A DNA stretch of 64,000 bases from Caprella mutica (Eukaryota; Arthropoda; Malacostraca; Amphipoda; Caprellidae). The position numbers and the translations under genes were made by a program. The stretch is taken from the NCBI GenBank assembly GCA_947561585.1, contig CANNZV010001038.1:123675-187674 (forward strand), given 5' to 3'. The notes below the pieces were generated by a model. It worked only from the letters and a program-made list of their open reading frames with translations, made no database searches and was not told where the DNA came from. Below are positions 11,809 to 23,265 of the stretch, one piece after another. Each line of letters starts with the position of its first letter. The stretch's first letter is position 1.

Positions 11809-12951
11809 TGTGAGGAGAGTGAGAGGAGAATGAGGTGTGGGGAGAATGAGGTGTGAGGAGAATGAGGTGTGGGGAGAATGAGGTGTGAGGAGAATGAGGT
11901 GTGGGGTGAATGAGGTGTGAGGAGAATGAGGTGTGGGGAGAATGAGGTGTGAGGAGAATGAGGTGTGAGGAGAATGAGGTGTGGGGTGAATGAGGTGTGG
12001 GGAGAATGAGGTGTGGGGTGAATGAGGTGTGGGGAGAATGAGGTGTGGGGTGAATGAGGTGTGGGGAGAATGAGGTGTGGGGTGAATGAGGTGTGGGGAG
12101 AATGAGGTGTGAGGTGAATGAGGTGTGAGGAGAATGAGGTGTGAGGAGAATGAGGCGTGAGGAGAATGAGGTGTGAGGAGAATGAGGTGTGAGGAGAATG
12201 AGTTGTGGGGAGAATGAGGTGTGGGGAGAATGAGGTGCGGGGAGAATGAGGGGTGAGGAGAATGAGGTGTGAGGAGAATGAGGTGTGGGGAGAATGAGGT
12301 GTGAGGAGAATGAGGTGTGAGGTGAATGAGGTGTGAGGAGAATGAGGTGTGAGGAGAATGAGGAATGAGGTGAGAGGAGAATGAGGTGTGAGGAGAATGA
12401 GGTGTGGGGAGAATGAGGTGTGAGGAGAATGAGGTGTGAGGAGAATGAGGTGTGAGGTGAATGAGGTGTGAGGAGAATGAGGTGTGGGTGAATGAGGTGT
12501 GAGGTGAATGAGGTGTGAGGATAATGAGGTGTGAGGAGAATGAGGTGTGAGGAGAATGAGGTGTGAAGAGAATGAGGTGTGAGAAGAATGAGGTGTGAGG
12601 ATAATGAGGTGTGAGGAGAATGAGGTGTGAGGTGAATGAGGTGTGAAGAGAATGAGGTGTGAGGAGAATGAGGTGTGAGGAGAATGAAGTGTGAGGATAA
12701 TGAGGTGTAAGGAGAATGAGGTGTGAGGAGAATGAGGTGTGAGGAGAATGAGGTGTGAGGAGAATGAGGTGTGGGGAGAATGAGGTGTGAGGAGAATGAG
12801 GTGTGGGGAGAATGAGGTGTGAGGAGAATGAGGTGTGGGGAGAATGAGGTGTGAGGAGAATGAGGTGTGGGGAGAATGAGGTGTGAGGAGAATGAGGTGT
12901 GGGGAGAATGAGGTGTGAGGAGAATGAGGTGTGAGGAGAATGAGGTGTGAA
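11809..12951 (-). repeat. 16-bp purine-rich minisatellite, about 71 copies
   Basis: The plus-strand unit is AATGAGGTGTGAGGAG, with AGGAG/GGGAG/AGGTG variants. Its complement gives a 393-codon open frame rich in Ser, His, Pro, Leu and Thr. Because 16 is not a multiple of three, that frame cycles through all three phases every 48 bases; it stays open only because the unit has no stop in any phase. I therefore treat the frame as non-coding. The strong strand asymmetry could favour R-loop or G-rich structures. Confidence 0.97.
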
Positions 12952-14560
12952 GATCGATTCACCTCAGAAAAACTGCAAACACGGTGCCAATTGTCTTTTG
13001 AAAGTCCCTTGTATTTCTTTGCCGAAGTTGAGGACTGCAGACAAACGCAATGTTTGAAAATATACCTCAGGAGTTATAATTTGATTGTAAGTTTGTAAAA
13101 ACCTCTGGAGAATCACCGACTAAATTCTCTTGTTTTGCCAATGTTTTCTCTAATGACAAACAAAAGACTGTCGCAGTGCGTCACCTGGAAAAAGAGACTG
13201 TCAAAGTTAGGACTAATTGTGAGTCTTCAATTACTCAACTGCAAACAACAAAAGTTATCAGAAAAATTACTTCATTTGACCCAATGTCCAGAATTAATTT
13301 GAGCGTGTAAAAACCAGACTTTTTATTTTTTATATTAACATATAGGTGAAGAAAGCATATTGAACAATTTTTTCTCTCAAAAAAGAACACAAGTTTGCCT
13401 AATGAAATCAGGTCGTTTAAGGAAAATATCTCAAAAAACCTCTTCAAATACATCACTAGAAAGGGGACACATATGTCACCTTAGGACGTAAATGGTTAAT
13501 ACCACTAAAGAACAAGTTACTTTCATTTAGTTCCTTTTACTAACATGTTATGCAATTTGTTGCATATTCACATTTTCTCTTTAGTTCTATGTTGACATGT
13601 CTGAAGTCTTATATTGACTTTGCCTGATGCATCATCTTTTGCAAAGATACATTTTACTTCCCAGTCACCTTAATTCACAATGTTTGACGTTGTAGTTTGT
13701 GCAATTTCTTTTGTTTGATTTTCACTTTTTTGAAATTTAATTTCATCTAATAATTGTATACCTTCTTGTTATTTATTACCATACAGTCGATTGTAGTTAC
13801 AAGATGAATAATTGTATACTTTAAAAATTGAATGTTTGATGTTCAATAGCCCAACTACCATGAAAAAAAAATTGGAATGTTATTGAATGGCAAAAGATTG
13901 GAAAAATAAAAATTAATTAAGCCGATATTGTATATAATTTTTATGAGTAAATGATTCGAAAACTTTATCAAACCAATAGAATATACGATTGCAAAATATA
14001 TCTTCCATATAGATAATCCATATGATAAATAATTACGATTCACATATATAAGCCGATAACTGAAATGTTAGTGATGTAAAAAATAATTATTTGCAACTGC
14101 CGCTGTCGCCTCATCACTATTTATTATTCAACACACTGGCCGAAACTCCAATGGATTCGGTCAATAGTTATCAATATATAGATTGTGTAATGAATGACAC
14201 ATCGTTCTTATCCACTGACAATGGCACAAAAGAAGTAATTTACATTTATCATCAAGCATAGTTGATGGCTTTTATCAACACTTTATCGTTCTACAAATTA
14301 GTTTTAAGTGATTTGAAAGACTAGTCATAAATATAAACTTTATAAATTTATTTGAATTACATTGTCATCAGTAACTAAAATGCAAATAATTATTATTTTC
14401 ATTAGTCATTTTATTATTTGTATTGAGTTATATATAAAGTGTTTTGAATTCGGTATTTAAACAATCTTCATAGGTAATTCTGACAGATTTTAAACGTAAA
14501 CTAATTATTTTGTTTTTGTTGCACCCTTATTTTCGTACATGGCTTTCGACCTTCTTTTAT
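12952..14560. other. AT-rich low-copy stretch
   Basis: No gene or RNA recognised. The small open frames at 13235-13456 and 13855-14043 (minus) are AT-driven, with Lys/Ile/Asn/Phe-rich translations and no motif. Confidence 0.45.
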
Positions 14561-14625
14561 CCAGGTAAGAAAACTTTATTCCTGGGATATTCCCTTAATA
14601 TCCCAGGAGTAAATCCTTGTCCTGG
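14561..14625. mobile_element. 65-bp hairpin element, copy 1
   Basis: CCAGG at the left pairs with CCTGG at the right, and the inner arms CCTGGGATATT and AATATCCCAGG are perfect complements around a 4-bp loop. The outer words GAAAACTTTATTCC and AGTAAATCCTTG also pair imperfectly. A related hairpin lies at 46417-46480, so this is a dispersed family. Confidence 0.7.
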
Positions 14626-15271
14626 TTAAAACTTCAATCAATATGAGAAATAGCATAGATAATTTGCATCTCCCCATACAGGGTTCCACTTTTTCATTCA
14701 TATAAGAACAAAATATATAATAGCTATTACAATAATGAAATAATAGTTGAAAAATAGCATTATTTTATCTTGCATAAATAAGCAAAGATGTTAAACCGTT
14801 CGATGTACTTACAATAATCTCAAATGATGTAAATTGATCCTACTAAAAAAGCAAAAAAACCTACGTTAACTGAATTATACTTCAATGTACTGGACCGTTG
14901 CCAAGTAAAGCTGGAGAATGGGGATAATTGTCAATAAATTATAGTTAGTTTAACGGTTATTCCAAATTGAGTTTGAAGCACGTTATATTGTGATTAATGG
15001 TAATTCGAAACATGTCTACTGAAGATGATATATTGGATGTTAAGCCTAAGTCAGTTGGTAGCAACCAAACGAATGGCGGTGAGAATGTGTTCTGTTGAAC
15101 TGATCAGCAAATTAATTCTCAAGTTATCTTGCTAGCGTGAAATGATATTACAGTTCTGAAGCTAGTGGTGCACATTATACGGAATGAAAGAGTTAGAAGT
15201 ACCATATAGACAATGATTTAGCTTGTACTAATAAAATTATCTATACTGAATGTTCATATCAGATACAGTAA
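14626..15271. other. AT-rich stretch, no feature seen
   Basis: No convincing open frame, exon or repeat. Confidence 0.45.
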
Positions 15272-15448
15272 GTTATGATTAGGGTTGTGACAATATGGGT
15301 TTAAAATCATAGACTGAACAAAATGAAATGGTATCGAATACTATATACCGCTGGTGTAGAACGATTAAATAGTCCCTTATTCAATCCGTCTGTAATATTT
15401 TCAGGATCTATGATTTTAAACGCATATTGTCCCAACCCTAGTTATGAC
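15272..15448. mobile_element. hAT-like MITE, copy 2, with target duplication
   Basis: The element is 15280-15440, from TAGGGTTGTGACAATATG to GCATATTGTCCCAACCCTA. It is flanked by GTTATGAT (15272-15279) and GTTATGAC (15441-15448), an 8-bp duplication with one mismatch. An 8-bp duplication with TAGGGTTG-type ends fits the hAT superfamily (established knowledge). The interior has lost its strict palindromy. No transposase. Confidence 0.88.
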
Positions 15449-15525
15449 TTATCCAACAGTTCCACATTATCGGTCATGAATGAAAAAATATTTAATTGAA
15501 CATTGTAACTCGTTAATTTAATTCA

Positions 15526-15634
15526 TGGATACTAATTAAAATATTAATTTAAAATATTGAATTATAGACGATTTTTTTCTTATATGACCAAAATATGGTA
15601 CATCCCACTAATTCGTAACTTCCCGCAAATCTAA
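15526..15634. mobile_element. Partial fold-back element, right arm only
   Basis: CATGGATACTAATTAAAA, a TTTTTTTCTTATATGACCAAAAT tract (described by its parts: T-run, CTTATATGACC) and CTAATTCGTAACTTCCC follow the same order as the right arm of the 45.6-kb element. The left arm is missing, so it is a solo or deleted copy. Confidence 0.55.
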
Positions 15635-16155
15635 TTAACGGCGGACTAGTTACGTTAGCTGTGACCTCTTACTTTATCGTCTGATAGTACCAGATCTCCT
15701 GCGTTAAACATAAAAGACAATTAATGGACTAGGAGGGTAGGAGAGAATATCCTATTGCAAGAAGAAAGGAGAGAAGTGAAGGAATGAAACATACAAACAA
15801 TAATACAATGAACAAGAGAAAAGGTTATGTAAGTAATTAATGAATTAAATGCATCCTTTTATCATCCATTTAATTAACATAGGTTAATACATTATAATAA
15901 GAGAAGAGTCTAACAGTCTGTCTGTCTGTCCGAAGTCTTTGATAATTATAAAGGAAAAACTAATAATTTGTGGCCATGGCTACGGGTCACACTAATATTA
16001 ATAATTTAAAATATATAGTTTTGACTTTGAAAATAAAATGTGATTGATAATTCGTACTTGCATTTAAATCCAAAACAAGTTATATATTTATTGAATTCTG
16101 AAAGATAAACTATAGCAACTGTGCTACTTTTACATAATATTATATTAATAACTAC
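15635..16155. other. AT-rich stretch, no gene seen
   Basis: A GTCTGTCTGTCTGTC simple repeat lies near 15916. Otherwise nothing recognisable. Confidence 0.45.
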
Positions 16156-16227
16156 AGAGAGAGTTGAGATGATCATAGAAGATAATGTGAGAGGTTATCT
16201 TCTATGATTCCACCATAACTCTCTCTC
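16156..16227. mobile_element. Hairpin element at the edge of a minisatellite
   Basis: ATCATAGAAGATAA pairs perfectly with TTATCTTCTATGAT across a 9-bp loop, and the outer AGAGAGAGTT pairs with AACTCTCTCT. The right arm contains CCACCATAACTC, the repeating word of the tandem array that starts here. A related hairpin is at 56922-57001. Confidence 0.7.
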
Positions 16228-16518
16228 CCATGGCCCTACCTTAACTCTCCCATGGCCCAACCATAACTCTTCCAAAGCCCCACCATAACTATTCCATGGC
16301 CCACCATAACTCTTCCAAAGCCCCACCATAACTATTCCATGGCCCACCATAACTCTTCCAAGGCCCACCATAACTCTTCCAAGGCCCACCATAACTCTTC
16401 AATGCCCCCACCATAACTCCCTCCACGGCCCCGCCATAAGTCTTCTTTGGACCCACCATAACTCTTCCATGCCCCCACCATAACTCTTCCATGGCCCACC
16501 ATAACTCCCTCCACGGCT
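16209..16518 (-). repeat. 21-22-bp minisatellite, about 14 copies
   Basis: The repeating word is CCACCATAACTCTTCCA with GGCC or AGCC between units. Several overlapping minus-strand frames (Gly/Val/Trp-rich) are repeat translations, not genes. The array begins inside the right arm of the hairpin at 16156-16227, so it probably expanded from that arm. Single relatives of the word occur at about 30815, 47090 and 56985. Confidence 0.93.
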
Positions 16519-16627
16519 CAATCAGTTGTCTGTTTTTTCACCAAAGTTTTCTCATTATATCTGCGTAACTCCTCTAAGAATTAACAGAAAGTTGTACCTG
16601 TTTTTCAGTGGCCAAATTAATGAACAG

Positions 16628-16640
16628 TGCCACCTATTGG
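16628..16640 (-). promoter_or_regulatory. CTCF-like motif match
   Basis: The complement reads CCAATAGGTGGCA, which matches 12 of 13 positions of the CTCF core as I know it (CCASYAGRKGGCR). A single match in AT-rich DNA is weak evidence of binding. A second site of similar quality and the same orientation lies at 51924-51936. Confidence 0.25.
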
Positions 16641-16757
16641 TGGGGATACCTAGTCTATTTAATTATTCCAATTGAATATATTGCCATGATGAAGTTTTCA
16701 CGCTTTTGTGTGAAAGTTGGTATTCATATATTATTTTGATATATTGATATAGGTCTA

Positions 16758-17127
16758 GGAAAATTGATCGAAAGCAATTGATCGACCAATTTTCCTTTCG
16801 ATCAATTTTCCTTTCAACCAATTTTCCTTTCGATCAGTTTTCCATTCGACCAATTTTCCTTTCGATCAATTTTCCGTTCGATCAATTTTCCATTCGATCA
16901 ATTTTCCATTCGATCAATTTTCCATTCGACCAATTTTCCTTTCGATCAATTTTCCGTTCGACCAATTTTCCATTCGATCAATTTTCCATTCGATCAATTT
17001 TCCATTCGATCAATTTTCCATTCGATCAATTTTCCATTCGATCAATTTTCCATTCGATCAATTTTCCATTCGATCAATTTTTCATTCGATCTATTGCTTT
17101 CGATAAATTGCTTTCGATCAATTTTCC
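16758..17127 (+). repeat. 16-bp array bounded by perfect 22-bp inverted ends
   Basis: About 20 units of GATCAATTTTCCATTC. The left end (16758-16779, beginning GGAAAATTGATC) is the exact reverse complement of the right end (17106-17127), although all internal units share the right-end orientation. It thus looks like a small element whose core is a minisatellite. The 122-codon plus-strand frame at 16778-17146 (Phe/Ser/Ile/Asp-rich) is a repeat translation with no start-codon or domain support. Confidence 0.92.
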
Positions 17128-17131
17128 GGAT

Positions 17132-17810
17132 CCCAATTTTTTGTAACTGGACGACTTTAGCATCTAGGACAATATCAAATACTACTTCCATTTCGAATAA
17201 TATCTTACTTAATATTTGAATAAGATATTTAGTTAATTAATTGGCAACGCACCACACTGTTGGTCAAGATATTTCATTTAAGTTTAATTATTTTGGAGCA
17301 GCAAATCCAATATGAATTCGAATAATATTGTAAATTGGTCATTGCAAGTTTTCTTTCCTTAGAACATACCACGTTTAAATGAAGGGAAAAGTAGGTAAAT
17401 ACCTTATCTAACATTTTTTAAATGAAGAGTGGTAAATAAATATTTCAACCTATATTATTCATATGACTAAGTGGTATTCTAGATAAATTTCCTCATTGGT
17501 TCTTCAAATAAATTTTTCGCTTTATTTTCATTGTTTTAAAATGGAAAAAGGCTCAATTACTAAACCGGCACATACAGACTGTTGCGATCATCAATTCGAA
17601 CCCAAGTGTCGAATAGAGACATTCCAATTGTTCATCTCCGTAAGATGTTATTTGTTCTTCAACCCCTCGCTTATTTCTCTCTTAATATCCCCATTGGAAC
17701 CTTTATTACAGTCTCGTAAAAAGTTATTTGGATACGCATTATCCCCCTCATCCAATGCAGTGATGGGGATAGTTATTAAAATACTATATACACATACTTT
17801 ACTCACAATA
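17132..17810. other. Low-copy stretch with one open frame
   Basis: A 105-codon frame spans 17496-17813; an internal ATG at 17539, in a good AAAATGG context, would leave about 91 codons. It contains Cys/His-bearing sequence early and a hydrophobic middle, but I recognise no family. It ends exactly where the 50-bp array begins. I treat it as probably non-coding. Confidence 0.3.
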
Positions 17811-19696
17811 TAGAGAAGTAAAACTATCTTATAGGGCTGGTAAAGGCACAGTATACAGAATAGGGAAGTAACAACATCTTATAGGGCTGGTAAAGGCACA
17901 GTATACAGAATAGAGAAGTAACAACATCTTATAGGGCTGGTAAAGGCACAGTATACAGAATAGGGAAGTAACAACATCTTATAGGGCTGGTAAAGGCACA
18001 GTATACAGAATAGGGAAGAAACAACATCTTATAGAGCTGGTAAAGGCACAGTATACAGAATAGGGAAGTAACAACATCTTATAGGGCTGGTAAAGGCACA
18101 GTATACAGAATAGAGAAGTAACAACATCTTATAGGGCTGGTAAAGGCACAGTATACAGAATAGGGAAGTAACAACATCTTATAGGGCTGGTAAAGGCACA
18201 GTACACAGAATAGGGAAGTAACAACATCTTATAGGGCTGGTAAAGGCACAGTGTACAGAATAGGGAAGTAACAACATCTTATAGGGCTGGTAAAGGAACA
18301 GTATACAGAATAGGGAAGTAACAACATCTTATAGGGCTGGTAAAGGCACAGTATACAGAATAGGGAAGTAACAACATCTTATAGGGCTGGTAAAGGCACA
18401 GTATACAGAATAGAGAAGTAACAACATCTTATAGGGCTGGTAAAGGCACAGTATACAGAATAGGGAAGTAACAACATCTTATAGGGCTGGTAAAGGCACA
18501 GTACACAGAATAGGGAAGTAACAACATCTTATAGGGCTGGTAAAGGAACAGTATACAGAATAGGGAAGTAACAACATCTTTTAGAGCTGGTAAAGGCACA
18601 GTATACAGAATAGGGAAGTAACAACATCTTATAGGGCTGGTAAAGGCACAGTATACAGAATAGGGAAGTAACAACATCTTATAGGACTGGTAAAGGCACA
18701 GTATACAGAATAGGGAAGTAACAACATCTTATAGGGCTGGTAAAGGCACAGTATACAGAATAGGGAAGTAACAACACCTTATAGGGCTGGTAAAGGCACA
18801 GTATACAGAATAGGGAAGTAACAACATCTTATAGGACTGGTAAAGGCACAGTATACAGAATAGGGAAGTAACAACATCTTATAGGGCTTGTAAAGGCACA
18901 GTATACAGAATAGGGAAGTAACAACATCTTATAGGGCTGGTAAAGACACAGTATACAGAATAGGGAAGTAACAACATCTTATTGGGCTGGTAAAGGCACA
19001 GTATACAGAATAGGGAAGTAACAACATCTTATAGGACTTGTAAAGGCACAGTATACAGAATAGGGAAGTAACAACATCTTTTAGAGCTGGTAAAGGCACA
19101 GTATACAGAATAGGGAAGTAACAACATCTTATTGGGCTGGTAAAGGCACAGTATACAGAATAGGGAAGTAACAACATCTTATAGGGCTGGTAAAGGCACA
19201 GTATACAGAATAGGGAAGTAACAACATCTTTTAGAGCTGGTAAAGGCACAGTATACAGAATAGGGAAGTAACAACATCTTATAGGGCTGGTAAAGACACA
19301 GTGTACAGAATAGGGAAGTAACAACATCTTTTAGAGCTGGTAAAGGCACAGTATACAGAATAGGGAAGTAACAACATCTTATAGGGCTGGTAAAGACACA
19401 GTGTACAGAATAGGGAAGTAACAACATCTTTTAGAGCTGGTAAAGGCACAGTATACAGAATAGGGAAGTAACAACATCTTATAGGGCTGGTAAAGGCACA
19501 GTATACAGAATAGGGAAGTAAAAACATCTTTTAGAGCTGGTAAAGGCACAGTATACAGAATAGGGAAGTAACAACATCTTATAGAGCTGGTAAAGACACA
19601 GTGTACAGAATAGGGAAGTAACAACATCTTTTAGAGCTGGTAAAGACACAGTGTACAGAATAGGGAAGTAACAACATCTTTTAGAGCTGTTAAAGG
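17811..19696 (+). repeat. 50-bp minisatellite, about 38 copies
   Basis: The unit contains GGGAAGTAACAACATCTTAT, then AGGGCTGGTAAAGGCACAG and TATACAGAAT. The variant TTTTAGAGCTGG occurs at 19231, 19331, 19431, 19531 and 19631, exactly 100 bp apart, so the right end is organised as a dimeric higher-order repeat. The minus-strand frames of 82-132 codons are repeat translations and share no conserved start. Confidence 0.98.
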
Positions 19697-19818
19697 TTTC
19701 TCAATCGTAAGTGAACTAGTGATACCATGGTGTTAGTCTAAAATAAAAATCATCATATTTTCACCCGAAAGTTGATCAAGTTCTCCCAGATCCTAATCAT
19801 TTCTTAGGTTTCATCACC

Positions 19819-20173
19819 TGATGTTCGAATTGACAAATGCTGAGCTGATGTTCGAATTGACGAATGCTGAGCTGATGTTCGAATTGACGAATGCTGAGCT
19901 GATGTTCGAATTGACGAATGCTGAGCTGAGGTCCGAATTGACGAATGCTGAGCTGTGGTCCGAATTGACGAATGCTGAGCTGATGTTCGAATTGACGAAT
20001 GCTGAGCTGATGTTCGAATTGACGAATGCTGAGCTGAGGTCCGAATTGACGAATGCTGATCTGATGTTCGAATTGACGAATGCTGAGCTGATGTTCGAAT
20101 TGACGAATGCTGAGCTGGTGGTCGAATTGACGAATGCTGAGCTGGTGGTCGAATTGACGAATGCTGAGCTGAT
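19819..20173 (+). repeat. 27-bp minisatellite, about 13 copies, open in several frames
   Basis: The unit is built on TTCGAATTGACGAATGCTGA. As 27 bases are nine codons, each frame repeats the same nine residues: plus strand MFELTNAEL, minus strand QLSIRQFEH and QHSSIRTSA. Long open frames therefore exist on both strands (136, 133 and 137 codons). Substitutions between units fall at all codon positions, and none of the three frames is clearly preferred. A small expressed repeat protein cannot be ruled out but is not supported. Confidence 0.95.
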
Positions 20174-20174
20174 G

Positions 20175-21231
20175 CCTGATTGCCTCCATGAGCTTCAAAT
20201 GCGATCACTAATAGCATTTAACCTCCTTTAATTTCTCTCTAAATTGATAATAAGCTTAACAACCATTTAGTACAGTGGGATCTGCATAAGGAAAGAAAAA
20301 AAAGTAAGAAAGAAAAAAGGATAGAAAATGAAAAAATTCACTTTGATGTGAAGAGGATTTGATGAAACGAATTGTTACTTATTTTTTTGTCAACTGCACC
20401 ATCAAAATATACCTACAGATGTTATACATAATTTTATGATTCCAAGTTTTGTCTACTTCATATTATATACAAGTGGTTGAACATAATTTTGATAATTGGT
20501 ATTACATAACAAGAATAAAAGGTTTTATTTACAGTCAAATTTTGTTTTCTTTAACTCTCCAATTTTTTTATCCAACCCATGTCTTTTTCATCTTTATTTA
20601 TTTATAATTTGATTTATATTTCTTATTCTGAGACACAATCCCATTTGTGGTAGTAAAGTTCTCTAGTATTCATGCGACTCCATATAATTCCTTTCGAATA
20701 TCGTAGAACTATTATGTACGGTTAGCTCGGCAGTCTTGTTTTCAAAGGAAACAGAAAATGAATTTCCAATGGGCTTTTCTCATTCTTTTTGGAAGATAAA
20801 TGAACGACCCGAGCGACCGGGCAAATTATTGGCAAGGCTAGGTAATAAAAAACAAAGAAGAAAAATAGACACACTTATAGATATACCAATTTTGGTTAAG
20901 GGAAGGAAGTATGGGAAGCTGTATTTAATTTGATTTAAAACAATTAAAAAAGAAATATGAAGTCCTTCGAAATATTTGATAAGAAATATTTTGAAAACAG
21001 GTTTTTTTTGTTTCTTAGATTCGGGGATTCATTTAATGTATTCAAGATTTTTTTTTTTTTATTCTCTTTCGGAATTGTGAACTGTATTTAATCATTTATC
21101 AAAATTGTTTTATATATCAACTTTCTTTATATAATCTAAATCTTGATTAGTCCAATTATTCATTACTGCTTTTCATTGATTTTATCTGATTATTCTACTA
21201 ATAGGATATTAGTTGCATAACATTAATTTGA
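20175..21231. other. AT-rich stretch, one weak exon-like frame
   Basis: A 65-codon plus frame at 20736-20933 contains a basic segment (PERPGKLLARLGNKKQRRK). It has no ATG at its listed start; a CTAG|GTAATA donor-like site lies near 20840. I do not recognise it. A poly-T run is at 21049-21060. Confidence 0.3.
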
Positions 21232-21232
21232 G

Positions 21233-21430
21233 GTCACAAGGCGTTCACTGCAAGTGATTCCGACTGCAAAGTTTGCCAAGTTGCTGCGTTTGCTGCGGAT
21301 TCTGGGGAAGTTAAATTGAAGTTTGTTGGCAAGTAGGTGCTTTGTTCCTGGCATTGAATTTTAGTCCGAAACTTGTACGTGTCTTTTATTAGATATTGTG
21401 TGTTTGAATAAACTGTCATTAGATTTAACA
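21233..21430 (+). CDS. Possible terminal exon, unknown protein
   Basis: This island is richer in G+C than its surroundings. After an AG at 21231-21232 the plus strand reads GHKAFTASDSDCKVCQVAAF and about 13 more residues (ADSGEVKLKFVGK) to a TAG at 21334. AATAAA, the standard polyadenylation signal, follows at 21407-21412. That order (acceptor, frame, stop, signal) fits a last coding exon. Weak points: the tract before the acceptor is a poor polypyrimidine run, the frame is only about 33 codons, and the minus strand has a competing 61-codon ATG frame at 21234-21419. A GTAGGT donor-like site at the stop is an alternative. No family recognised. Confidence 0.25.
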
Positions 21431-22338
21431 GTTATAAGTGATAGCGATTCCTGCAGTATTAATATAAAGTAAGAATCTATTTAACAGATATTTGTGAAAT
21501 ATCATACAGATATAAATATTTGGTATTTCAACTACTTGATAGTTAAAACTGTCCAAAATTACACATGCCTGTTATCATCATCATCTCAATCCATCACCAT
21601 CAATGTTTCACTCCATGAAGTGAATGTAACAGACGTTGTACCCTCTCCTCCTTTCAACTAAATTGATTAATGATCATCATGTGCATGTACAGAGACATTA
21701 CACAAACAATTATTCGGGAGAGAGGCCTGCAATGTGTACTTTCAGTAATCACATATCAGTCTCTAGGCCTCATCTATCTTACGCTGAAAAATGAACACTC
21801 TATCGATTCGGAGAACGTGATGACGGGTAGAATATCTTACTTGTTTATTATCAACAATTACATGCAAATACAAACTATTCGTTATTGTGTAACATTCTTC
21901 AGGAAAATATAATGTTACTGTGATAGATTAATGAATACTGTTTAAGTAAAAATCATTAGAAAATCAAGATATCAATTATTATAACTAACCTTCTTCTTAC
22001 TTGTGAATCGAAAAATTGTACCTATTACTATTTTGAATTGCAAAACCTTAAGGATTTTCCACAATGAGATTTTAATCAGATTTTCAATTACACTTTTCAA
22101 AGTTTTTTATCTCAAGAGTTTTCCTCGTATATCTATCCCTTCATTTTCCTCTTCCAATAAAAGGGAATCGTTCCCAAGAGCACAAGTCTATCTGCCTAAA
22201 TGATCTACTGGGAGTGATTTTTCTTAGTAAATCTTGTGGAGATTGCAGACTGATCGTGAGTGAAATTTACTACTGTTATTAATGTTCTACTTCGATGAAG
22301 AATGATTCTCTATTCTCCATTTAATAATAAGTTTATTA
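21431..22338. other. Low-copy stretch, no gene recognised
   Basis: Open frames at 21670-21912 and 22003-22203 have no recognisable domain and AT-driven composition. No repeat of note. Confidence 0.4.
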
Positions 22339-22533
22339 ATGATCTCCTGGGTTGTGACAATATGCTTTTAAAATTATAGATCCTGAAGATATTATAGACG
22401 AAGAGATATAAACAGCATTGAATCGTTCTAAACCAACGGTAGATACTATTCTATACCATTATATTTTGTTTCGTCTATGATATTCAATAGATCTATGATT
22501 TTAAACGCATATAGTCACAATCCTAATGATCTC
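22339..22533. mobile_element. hAT-like MITE, copy 3, perfect 8-bp duplication
   Basis: The element is 22347-22525 (179 bp), from CTGGGTTGTGACAATATGC to GCATATAGTCACAATCCTA. It is flanked by identical ATGATCTC at 22339-22346 and 22526-22533. The interior shares TATAGACGAAGAGATATAAA-type words and the CCAACGGTA word with other copies. Non-autonomous. Confidence 0.93.
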
Positions 22534-23265
22534 AATTTTTTTTAAATGATTGAAATAAAGAAAATTGGCGAGAACATCAAGCCTATATGGTAGCCAAATG
22601 CTGGCTAATCAAATTATCTATCACTAAACATTAATGGTAGATTATTTCATGAATTATACTATATAGTAGTATATACCAATCTTTTCAACCAAAATCATTC
22701 TTACAGATTTCTCTCTACTTTGATATCAGAAAAATAATATTTCTAGAGTTGCGAAGAAAGTCTCTCCCTTTGATAGAAATTTAGTCGAAGTAACGAAGCA
22801 AATTGGGTTTGTGAAGACATTCAAATGTGAGACGCTTTGATAAACAGGGAACATTTATTTGTGTTTATCCGTTTACTGAAAAGTATATTTTTTTTATATC
22901 ATTCTAATTAGGTAGATACTTTAAAATATATACAACTATCCCTTGTTCTACAGAACATGTTTTATTCTCTCTGAGCACGCACTACTATATAAAGTATAGT
23001 TAAATCGTACCAGAACAGTACTGGTTATTTTATATTCTAATGCAAGTGTGTATTATTTTTTCGCATATTTTGATGAAAGAAGATAAAAAAGTTAAAGCAG
23101 TCACTAAATAAATAAATGCATAAATGAACACACGACAGAAATTATAAATATAGACTATAGAAGTAGATTACACTATATAACTCTCAGTGGTATATCAAAT
23201 TCAACTCAGTACCTACAGTAAACAAATAGCATACCATATACTCTACACACGGTGATGGTCAATAT
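22534..23265. other. AT-rich stretch, no feature seen
   Basis: No coding exon or RNA gene recognised. Confidence 0.45.

Noticed and set aside
11781..12962. 393-codon minus-strand open frame, Ser/His/Pro/Leu-rich
   Set aside because: Pure translation of a 16-bp array that passes through all three phases; open only because the unit has no stop. No unique domain; the few non-repeat end residues come from flanking DNA.
17496..17813. 105-codon plus frame as a gene
   Set aside because: No ATG at the listed start, no recognisable domain or splice context, and it ends at the array boundary.
18429..19627. Series of 82-132-codon minus frames in the 50-bp array
   Set aside because: Repeat translations; each is cut off by random unit variants.
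19797..20231. Three overlapping 133-137-codon frames over the 27-bp array
   Set aside because: Unit is nine codons, so frames on both strands stay open together; no frame is favoured by substitutions and there is no unique domain.
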